Position numbers and translations under genes: made by a program. From Geobacillus icigianus (GTDB lineage Bacteria; Bacillota; Bacilli; Bacillales; Anoxybacillaceae), in NCBI RefSeq assembly GCF_000750005.1, contig NZ_JPYA01000105.1, positions 1 through 64,000 of the forward strand: DNA of 64,000 nucleotides, read 5' to 3'. The notes beneath the pieces are model-generated. The model saw only the letters and a list, made by a program, of their open reading frames with translations. It did not search any database and was not told the origin of the DNA. Shown piece after piece: positions 57,599 through 64,000 of this stretch (position 1 is the first letter of the stretch; each line of letters begins with the position of its first letter).

Positions 57599-59937
57599 CG
57601 CTTCCACCCCACCAGCGCGTGCGGCAGCACCTCATCGAGATGAGAGACAAGCACAAAGCGCAAGTCGCGCTTCACCGTTTCCGGAATGTCAGCCAAATCT
57701 TTTTCATTGTCTTTCGGCAAAATGACGGTTTTCAATCCGGCACGATGGGCGCTTAACGTTTTCTCTTTCAGCCCCCCGATCGGAAGAACGCGGCCGCGCA
57801 GCGTAATTTCCCCGGTCATGCCGACAAAGCGGCTCACCGGCTTGCCCGTCAAAGCGGAAATGAGTGCGGTCGCAATCGTAATGCCGGCCGATGGCCCGTC
57901 TTTCGGCACCGCTCCTTCCGGAACGTGAATATGGATGTCGTACGTTTCGTGAAATTTCGGGTCGATGCCGAGCTCCTCGGCGCGCGACCGCACGTAGCTG
58001 AACGCCGCTTGCGCTGATTCTTTCATGACATCGCCGAGCTTGCCGGTCAAAACGAGTTTGCCGTTTCCTTTCGCGAGCGACACTTCGATGGCGAGCGTAT
58101 CGCCGCCAAACGCCGTATACGCCAGCCCGGTCGCCACGCCGACTTGGTCTTCCGCCTCCGCTCGGCCGTAGCGGTATTTTCGCTTCCCTAAAAATTCCTC
58201 AAGATTGTTTTCTGTGATCACAACCCGCTTTTTCTCGCCGGAAACGATGAGGCGGGCCGCTTTTCGGCAGATAGCGGCGAGCTGCCGCTCAAGCTCCCGC
58301 ACCCCGGCTTCGCGCGTATAATGGCGGATGATATCGAGCATCGCGTCATCGCGAATTTGCAACGCCGCCTTTTTCAGCCCGTGCTCGGTGATTTGTTTCG
58401 GCAGCAAATGCCGCTTGGCGATATGCAGCTTCTCCACTTCTGTGTAGCCTGGTATGTGGATCACTTCCATCCGGTCCAAGAGCGGCTGCGGAATCGCCGC
58501 CAAATGGTTGGCCGTGGCGATAAACATGACTTTCGATAGATCGTACGGCTCTTCAATGTAATGGTCGCTGAACGTATGATTTTGCTCCGGGTCAAGCACC
58601 TCCAGCATGGCCGCCGATGGATCGCCACGGAAATCGCTCGACATTTTGTCGATTTCATCAAGCAAGAAGACGGGGTTGATCGTGCCTGCTTTTTTCATCC
58701 CCTGGATAATGCGTCCCGGCATGGCGCCGACATACGTGCGGCGATGGCCGCGAATTTCCGATTCGTCGCGGACGCCGCCGAGCGAAACGCGGACGAAGCG
58801 GCGGCCGAGCGCTTTGGCGATCGAGCGGGCGAGCGACGTTTTGCCGACCCCCGGCGGTCCGGCGAGGCAAAGAATCGGACCTTTTAACGATTTCGTCAGC
58901 TGCTTGACAGATAAAAATTCAAGCACCCGTTCTTTCACTTTATCGAGCCCGTAATGCTCCTCGTTTAAAATCGCTTCCGCCCGCTTAATGTCGTGGATGT
59001 CTTCTGTTTCTTTCGACCACGGCAAGGCGATGAGCCAATCGAGGTAGTTGCGAATGACTGCGCTTTCCGCTGAGGTCGCCGGAATTTTTTCATAGCGGTC
59101 AAGCTCCTTCAATGCCGTTTGTTTCACATGCTCCGGCATGCCGGCCGCCTCGATTTTTTCTTTCAGCTCCTCGACTTCGCCCGTTTTTCCTTCTTTTTCG
59201 CCAAGCTCTTTTTGAATCGCCTTCATTTGCTCGCGCAAATAATACTCTTTTTGCGTCCGCTCCATCGACTGCTTGACGCGGGCGCTGATCTTTTTCTCAA
59301 GCTGGAGCACTTCTTTTTCGTTGTGCAAAATTTGGATGATTTTATTGAGGCGCTCTTTCACGTCGATCGTTTCTAAAATGCGCTGCTTTTCCTCAAGCTT
59401 AAGCGGCAAGTGCGAGGCGATGATGTCCGCCATTCGCCCCGGCTCATCGATGTCGACGATCGAGGCGTAAATGTCGACCGACAGCCGCTTGGACAAGTTT
59501 ATGTACTGCTCGAAATATTCAAGCATCGTCCGCTTGAGCGCCTCATCTTCTAAATCTTTCGCCGCCCGATCAGCAAACTTTTCGACTTTGACGAGAAAGT
59601 ACGGCTCCTCGCTGATCACTTCCGTAATGAGCGCCCGAGCGACGCCTTCGACAAGCACGCGGAACGTGCCGTTCGGGAGTTTTAGAAGTTGCTTGACGCG
59701 CGCGATCGTTCCCATTTTATATAAGTCATCCATGTCCGGTTCGTCGATGGCAACGTCTTTTTGCGACGTCAGCAAAATCATATGATCCTCAACCATGGCT
59801 TGTTCGAGCGCTTTGACCGATTTCTCGCGCCCGACATCCAAATGGAGCACCATCGTCGGAAACACGAGCAGCCCACGCAGCGGCAAAAGCGGAACGACCG
59901 TCTCCTTTTTCTTTCCGTTCACGCCGAACACCTCCAT
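57595..59937 (-). CDS. lonA: ATP-dependent protease Lon
   Basis: A 780-aa AAA+ protease degrading damaged and regulatory proteins. The N-terminal substrate domain (about 10-200) and a coiled coil ([20 protein letters not shown]) precede Walker [16 protein letters not shown], Walker [10 protein letters not shown] and the Ser-Lys protease domain (catalytic Ser in [12 protein letters not shown]). Start ATG 59937. Followed directly by ysxC. Confidence 0.97.
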   Translation of the reverse strand: MEVFGVNGKKKETVVPLLPLRGLLVFPTMVLHLDVGREKSVKALEQAMVEDHMILLTSQKDVAIDEPDMDDLYKMGTIARVKQLLKLPNGTFRVLVEGVARALITEVISEEPYFLVKVEKFADRAAKDLEDEALKRTMLEYFEQYINLSKRLSVDIYASIVDIDEPGRMADIIASHLPLKLEEKQRILETIDVKERLNKIIQILHNEKEVLQLEKKISARVKQSMERTQKEYYLREQMKAIQKELGEKEGKTGEVEELKEKIEAAGMPEHVKQTALKELDRYEKIPATSAESAVIRNYLDWLIALPWSKETEDIHDIKRAEAILNEEHYGLDKVKERVLEFLSVKQLTKSLKGPILCLAGPPGVGKTSLARSIAKALGRRFVRVSLGGVRDESEIRGHRRTYVGAMPGRIIQGMKKAGTINPVFLLDEIDKMSSDFRGDPSAAMLEVLDPEQNHTFSDHYIEEPYDLSKVMFIATANHLAAIPQPLLDRMEVIHIPGYTEVEKLHIAKRHLLPKQITEHGLKKAALQIRDDAMLDIIRHYTREAGVRELERQLAAICRKAARLIVSGEKKRVVITENNLEEFLGKRKYRYGRAEAEDQVGVATGLAYTAFGGDTLAIEVSLAKGNGKLVLTGKLGDVMKESAQAAFSYVRSRAEELGIDPKFHETYDIHIHVPEGAVPKDGPSAGITIATALISALTGKPVSRFVGMTGEITLRGRVLPIGGLKEKTLSAHRAGLKTVILPKDNEKDLADIPETVKRDLRFVLVSHLDEVLPHALVGWKR

Positions 59938-59949
59938 CTCTCGCTTCTA

Positions 59950-60005
59950 TTCGTTTATTGTATAGTACGGTAGCCGGGTTTGTAAAATTTGACGAACGAA
60001 AAAGC
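59950..60005 (-). promoter_or_regulatory. lonA promoter region, weak CtsR-like match
   Basis: On minus a TTTACA and a TACAAT 18 bp apart lie just upstream of lonA. The stretch CGTCAAATTTTACAAAC recalls the direct heptad of CtsR (GGTCAAAnAnGGTCAAA), but the second half is poor. lonA is CtsR-controlled in B. subtilis. Confidence 0.35.
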
Positions 60006-60075
60006 GCGCGGCGCTCCGTCTGCAGGCAAAGAAAAACCGACTTCAGCGACGATCCGCTTGCGCCGAAGCCGTACA

Positions 60076-60107
60076 TAAAAGAGAGGCCGGGCGAACCGCC
60101 CGACTCG
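60076..60107 (-). terminator. Probable terminator after lonB
   Basis: On minus GAG-TCGGGCGGTTCGCCCG-GCCTCTC followed by TTTTATG. Strong stem, short U-run, 60 bp past the lonB stop. Confidence 0.55.
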
Positions 60108-60167
60108 GTTGCGAGCGGATCGCCCGCTTTCGTTGCCAATCGTTCGCCTTGCCGCCGTTTCCTTTGG

Positions 60168-61841
60168 CTAGACGAGCTTTTTCTCCGAGCGGTCCATAGC
60201 CGCTGGCAGCAGCGCGGGGCCGCGGCGGAGCGCCTCTTCGCCGAACACATGGACGAGCACTTCCTCGAGGCGGCGGACGGCGATGATTTGAATGCCGCTG
60301 ACTTCGCCTAGCAACGATTGCATATTCTCAATCGGGATGATGACTTTTTTCGCCCCGGCTTGTTTGGCCGCTTTGATTTTGGCGAACACGCCGCCGACCG
60401 GTTTCACGCAGCCACGGATGCTGATTTCTCCGGTCATCGCGACCGTATGATCGACTGGCAGCTGGTAAATGGCGGAATAAATGCCGACGGCAATCGCCAC
60501 CCCGGCTGAAGGGCCGTCAACCGGCACCCCGCCCGGAAAGTTGACATGAATGTCGTAGCGGTCCGCTGGCACGCCCATCGCCCGCAACACCGTAATGACG
60601 TTTTCCGCCGAGCCGCGCGCCATGCTTTTGCGCCGCACCGATTTTTCTGCACTGCCGATGCTTTCCTCCTCGACAATGCCGGTGACATTGATCAATCCTT
60701 TTCCTTTCGCCGGCAAAGCGGTCACCTCAATTTCCAACAGCGCGCCGGTGTTCGGGCCGTACACGGCAAGGCCATTGACGACGCCGACCGCCGGGGCAGA
60801 CGCGATTTTCTTCTCATAGCGCGGAGTCATTTGGCTCGATTGAATGACCCATTCAATATCTTTGTCCAAAATGTGTTCTCGGTTTTCCGTGATGGCCAGG
60901 CCAGCGGCAATTTGCATCATGTTGACCGCCTCCCGCCCGTTGCGCGCATAGGCGGCAAGGAGGCGAATGCCGCTTTCTGACACGTTCAAGCGGACTTTTT
61001 CCGCCGCCTTTTTCGCGATGAGGGCAATTTCATCTTGGTCCAATTCACGGAAAAATACTTCCAGGCAACGGGAGCGAATGGCCGGAGGAATTTCGTTCGG
61101 GGTGCGCGTCGTCGCCCCGACAAGACGGAAATCAGCCGGCAGCCCATTTTGGAAAATATCGTGAATATGGCTTGGGATTTGCGGATTTTCTTTGCTGTAA
61201 TAGGCGCTTTCAAAAAATACTTTCCGGTCCTCAAGCACTTTCAACAACTTGTTCATTTGGATCGGATGAAGCTCGCCGATTTCGTCGATGAATAAAACGC
61301 CCCCGTGGGCGTTCGTCACCGCCCCTTGCTTCGGCTGAGGAATGCCGGCTTGCCCCATCGCCCCGGCCCCTTGGTAAATCGGGTCGTGCACCGAGCCGAT
61401 GAGGGGGTCGGCGATGCCGCGCTCGTCAAAGCGCGCCGTCGTCGCGTCAAGCTCCACGAATACCGCATTTTTCTTAAACGGGGAGAGCGGATTTTTTTTC
61501 GCTTCCTCAAGCACGAGCCGAGCAGCTGCCGTCTTGCCGACGCCGGGCGGCCCGTAAATGATGACATGTTGCGGGTTGGGGCCGCATAAAGCAGCTTTTA
61601 ACGCCTTGATGCCGTCTTCCTGACCGACGATGTCGTCAAAACTTTTCGGCCGCACTTTTTCCGCCAGCGGCTCGGTGAGCGAAATCGAACGCAGCTTGCG
61701 GAGTTGTTCCATCTCTTTGCGCGACTCTTTATCAATCGAAACTTTTTGCACACGCTGCCCTCTTAGCAAATTCCAAAAATAAAGGCCGATGATGACCCCG
61801 AAAAACAGCTGGATGACCAGTACGATGTTCGTCCAATCCAT
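60168..61841 (-). CDS. lonB: Forespore Lon-like protease LonB
   Basis: A 557-aa membrane-anchored Lon-type protease. One N-terminal span (TNIVLVIQLFFGVIIGLYFW) is followed by an AAA domain ([30 protein letters not shown]) and the Lon protease domain (PVDGPSAGVAIAVG). It lacks the large N-terminal domain of LonA. ATG 61841 (MDWTNIV) follows GCAGGAGGATATC. In B. subtilis it is made in the forespore from sigma-F, consistent with the promoter found upstream. Confidence 0.95.
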   Translation of the reverse strand: MDWTNIVLVIQLFFGVIIGLYFWNLLRGQRVQKVSIDKESRKEMEQLRKLRSISLTEPLAEKVRPKSFDDIVGQEDGIKALKAALCGPNPQHVIIYGPPGVGKTAAARLVLEEAKKNPLSPFKKNAVFVELDATTARFDERGIADPLIGSVHDPIYQGAGAMGQAGIPQPKQGAVTNAHGGVLFIDEIGELHPIQMNKLLKVLEDRKVFFESAYYSKENPQIPSHIHDIFQNGLPADFRLVGATTRTPNEIPPAIRSRCLEVFFRELDQDEIALIAKKAAEKVRLNVSESGIRLLAAYARNGREAVNMMQIAAGLAITENREHILDKDIEWVIQSSQMTPRYEKKIASAPAVGVVNGLAVYGPNTGALLEIEVTALPAKGKGLINVTGIVEEESIGSAEKSVRRKSMARGSAENVITVLRAMGVPADRYDIHVNFPGGVPVDGPSAGVAIAVGIYSAIYQLPVDHTVAMTGEISIRGCVKPVGGVFAKIKAAKQAGAKKVIIPIENMQSLLGEVSGIQIIAVRRLEEVLVHVFGEEALRRGPALLPAAMDRSEKKLV

Positions 61842-61881
61842 GCCCCGATATCCTCCTGCCTTTAGATGGTATGTAGTATGA

Positions 61882-61911
61882 TAGTATCTCCGCGAACTGG
61901 CGGGAATAAAC
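61882..61911 (-). promoter_or_regulatory. Sigma-F promoter of lonB
   Basis: GTTTA (complement of 61907-61911), 15-nt spacer, GGAGATACTA (complement of 61882-61891). The -10 fits the sigma-F pattern GGnnAnAmTR fully; the -35 departs in one base from GYATA. Confidence 0.8.
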
Positions 61912-61948
61912 CAAAAAAGCGCCAGCGGGCGCGCGGGGCATGGGCGGC

Positions 61949-61980
61949 AAAAAAAGAAACCGCCGAAAAAAGGCGGTTTT
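61949..61980 (-). terminator. Terminator after clpX
   Basis: On minus AAAACCGCC, loop TTTTTTC, GGCGGTTTC then TTTTTTT, starting four bases past the clpX stop. Confidence 0.92.
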
Positions 61981-61984
61981 CCCA

Positions 61985-63250
61985 TCAGGCAGATGTTTTC
62001 CGTTCCAGCTCGATGACGGTGCCATCATGACGGATCAGCGTCGGCGGCTTTGTGCCGCGCACCGTGTCGAGCGTGATGATGCACTTTTGCACATCTTCGC
62101 GCGACGGCAGCTCAAACATCACATCGAGCATAATGCCTTCGATGATCGAGCGAAGGCCGCGCGCGCCCGTTTTCCGCTCAATCGCTTTTTTCGCGATTTC
62201 ACGGAGCGCCGCTTCTTCAAACTCGAGCTCAACGCCGTCAAGCTCCAGCATTTTTTGGTATTGCTTCACAATGGCATTTTTCGGTTTCGTCAAAATGTCG
62301 ATCAACGCCTGTTCGTCGAGCGGCTCGAGCGTCGTAATGACCGGCAGACGGCCGATGAACTCCGGAATCAGTCCGAATTTGAGCAAGTCTTCCGGCAGCA
62401 CTTTCGACAACAAGTTTTTCTCGTCGACATCCGTCTGGTTCATTTCCGCGCCAAAACCGATCACTTTTTTGCCAAGACGGCGCTTGATGATCGGCTCAAT
62501 GCCATCAAACGCTCCACCGCAAATGAACAAAATGTTCGTCGTATCGATTTGAATGAATTCTTGATGCGGATGTTTGCGGCCGCCCTGCGGCGGAACGCTG
62601 GCAATGGTGCCTTCTAAAATCTTGAGCAGCGCCTGTTGCACCCCTTCGCCGGATACGTCGCGAGTGATGGAAGGGTTTTCCGATTTGCGGGCGATTTTGT
62701 CAATTTCATCGATGTAGATAATGCCTTTTTCCGCCCGTTCGACGTCATAATCAGCCGCTTGGATGAGCTTTAACAAAATGTTTTCGACGTCTTCGCCAAC
62801 ATAGCCGGCCTCTGTAAGCGAGGTGGCATCGGCGATGGCAAACGGCACGTTCAAAATGCGCGCCAATGTTTGCGCCAGCAGCGTTTTCCCGCTCCCGGTC
62901 GGCCCGATCATTAAAATGTTGCTTTTCGACAGCTCGACATCATCGATTTTGCTGCCGGAATTGATCCGTTTATAATGGTTGTAAACCGCAACGGCGAGCG
63001 ATTTTTTCGCCTCATCTTGACCGATGACGTACTCATCTAGAATTTCCCGAATTTCCAACGGTTTCGGCACGTCTTTAAATTCAAATTCCTCTTCATTGCC
63101 GAGCTCCTCTTCAACAATTTCCGTGCATAGCTCAATGCACTCGTCGCAAATGTAAACCCCCGGACCGGCAACGAGCTTTCGGACTTGGTCTTGTGTTTTG
63201 CCGCAGAACGAACATTTCAATTGCCCTTTTTCATCATTGAATTTAAACAT
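61985..63250 (-). CDS. clpX: ClpX unfoldase subunit of ClpXP
   Basis: A 421-aa AAA+ unfoldase feeding substrates to ClpP. The N-terminal zinc domain is CSFCGKTQ ... CDECIELC. Walker [13 protein letters not shown], Walker [14 protein letters not shown], and the pore and LGF loops ([14 protein letters not shown]) are intact. ATG 63250 ([13 protein letters not shown]) follows AAGGGGTGAATGAT; an ATG three codons earlier overlaps it. Confidence 0.98.
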   Translation of the reverse strand: MFKFNDEKGQLKCSFCGKTQDQVRKLVAGPGVYICDECIELCTEIVEEELGNEEEFEFKDVPKPLEIREILDEYVIGQDEAKKSLAVAVYNHYKRINSGSKIDDVELSKSNILMIGPTGSGKTLLAQTLARILNVPFAIADATSLTEAGYVGEDVENILLKLIQAADYDVERAEKGIIYIDEIDKIARKSENPSITRDVSGEGVQQALLKILEGTIASVPPQGGRKHPHQEFIQIDTTNILFICGGAFDGIEPIIKRRLGKKVIGFGAEMNQTDVDEKNLLSKVLPEDLLKFGLIPEFIGRLPVITTLEPLDEQALIDILTKPKNAIVKQYQKMLELDGVELEFEEAALREIAKKAIERKTGARGLRSIIEGIMLDVMFELPSREDVQKCIITLDTVRGTKPPTLIRHDGTVIELERKTSA

Positions 63251-63314
63251 ATCATTCACCCCTTGCCAACGAAATCGCGCCTGCTTATGTATCCATGTCC
63301 GCCATCTCTTATGT

Positions 63315-63350
63315 CGTAAAAATGTATGTATTCGCTATTTTACCATACAT
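63315..63350 (-). promoter_or_regulatory. Probable clpX promoter
   Basis: On minus ATGGTAAAATAG, an extended -10 (TGgTAAAAT), about 85 bp before clpX. No good -35 seen. Confidence 0.45.
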
Positions 63351-63431
63351 GTTCCTGAGAAAGCGAATGAAAAAACCGTCGTCCATTTGGAAAAGTTTGA
63401 AAATTGCCGTTCAGGCGCCATGGTTGTGGAT

Positions 63432-63464
63432 AAAGAACAAGGCACGAAGTCTCGCGCCTTGTTC
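63432..63464 (-). terminator. Terminator or attenuator after tig
   Basis: On minus GAACAAGGC, a 12-base loop, GCCTTGTTC, then CTTTATCC (arms 63435-63443 and 63456-63464). The short U-run suggests partial read-through into clpX. Confidence 0.6.
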
Positions 63465-63479
63465 CTTCCTTAAGATATA

Positions 63480-64000
63480 TTATGCCGCAACCTTGCTGTG
63501 CTCTACAAGAAAATCGACTGTTTTCCGCCATTTTAAATCTTCTTTGACGCCATCTAAGCTGCCGAGCAGCTCTTTCAGCTTGTCCACGCTCAGCTTGTAG
63601 GCTTCCGCCATTTTTTCGAGCTCTTTGTTTACTTCCTCGTCGGTTACTTCAATGTTTTCGGCCTTCGCGATCGCTTCAAGCGTCAACGCCGCGCGCACCC
63701 GTTTTTCGGCATCTTCTTTCATTTGCTCGCGCAACGACGCTTCATCTTGGCCGGAGAATTGGTAATACAACTGCAAGTTCAGACCTTGCATTTGCAGGCG
63801 TTGGTCAAATTCGCGAAGCATCCGGTCTGTTTCATTTTTGATCATGACCTCTGGAATATCCATTTCGGCGTTGGCTGCCGCTTTTTCGACAACCGCATTG
63901 CGCAAGGCAGTCTCCGCCTCGTTCTTTTTCTCCTCTTCCAAACGGGCGCGAATTTTCGCCTTCAGTTCGTCAAGCGTTTCGACTTCTTCATCGACGTCTT
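63480..64000 (-). CDS. tig: Trigger factor, C-terminal part (5' end outside window)
   Basis: About 173 C-terminal residues of the ribosome-associated chaperone trigger factor. The visible part is the substrate-binding arms: [60 protein letters not shown]. The ribosome-binding and PPIase domains lie beyond 64000. It precedes clpX, as in B. subtilis. Confidence 0.96.
   Translation of the reverse strand, partial: DVDEEVETLDELKAKIRARLEEEKKNEAETALRNAVVEKAAANAEMDIPEVMIKNETDRMLREFDQRLQMQGLNLQLYYQFSGQDEASLREQMKEDAEKRVRAALTLEAIAKAENIEVTDEEVNKELEKMAEAYKLSVDKLKELLGSLDGVKEDLKWRKTVDFLVEHSKVAA

Overview
The window is chromosomal DNA from a spore-forming Bacillaceae. It is most likely a moderately GC-rich thermophile of the Geobacillus/Parageobacillus group: the coding sequences are rich in GC-ending codons, but the proteins and gene order are those of Bacillus. 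From right to left (nearly everything is on the minus strand) the order is tig-clpX-lonB-lonA-ysxC-ysxD-hemAXCDBL-spoVID-ysxE-valS-folC-[large insertion]-spoIIB-maf-radC-mreBCD-minCD-spoIVFAB-rplU-prp-rpmA-spo0B-obg-pheBA-nadR/nifS-nadBCA-safA-coxA. As I recall it, this is the order of the corresponding B. subtilis region, so most identifications rest on both protein motifs and synteny. No rRNA, tRNA or CRISPR array is visible.

Region by region: 1-1176 holds a decayed IS4-type transposase and a degenerate interspersed repeat. 1177-6062 holds spore coat/cortex genes (coxA, a kinase-fold gene, safA) plus nadE and two copies of a 135-bp repeat. 6063-11378 is the NAD locus: nadBCA on minus, diverging from nifS-nadR on plus across a TGTCTTGACA box. 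11429-14753 is pheA-pheB-obg-spo0B. 15074-16215 is the L21/L27 operon with the L27-processing protease and an L21-type leader. 16254-22007 holds spoIVFB/FA (with a clear sigma-E promoter), minDC and mreDCB. 22163-25265 holds radC, maf and spoIIB, with 44-bp tandem repeats between radC and maf and a three-way-junction inverted-repeat element between maf and spoIIB.

The standout is 25382-42947. In B. subtilis this position carries only comC, the prepilin peptidase gene. Here there is a complete type IV pilus locus: pilB, pilT, pilC, major pilin, prepilin peptidase pilD, pilM, pilN, pilO and a terminal pseudopilin on minus; a divergent plus-strand set of three minor-pilin-like genes; and a convergent gene for a 960-aa secreted protein with a von Willebrand A domain and Ig-like repeats, a plausible tip adhesin. 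Three further genes head the minus operon: an acidic membrane protein of unknown family, a PRC-barrel protein and a VanW/G5-like protein. Both an extension and a retraction ATPase are present, so a retractile pilus is predicted.

42977-64000 returns to the conserved core: folC, valS behind a T-box leader, the LysM coat protein gene spoVID with its kinase-fold partner ysxE, the haem operon, and the ysxC/lonA/lonB/clpX/tig protein quality-control cluster. Sporulation promoters can be read directly: sigma-E type before safA, spoVID and spoIVFA, and sigma-F type before lonB. Two sets of parts look duplicated: each interacting LysM coat gene (safA, spoVID) is followed by a kinase-fold gene and preceded by a sigma-E promoter that abuts the upstream gene's terminator.
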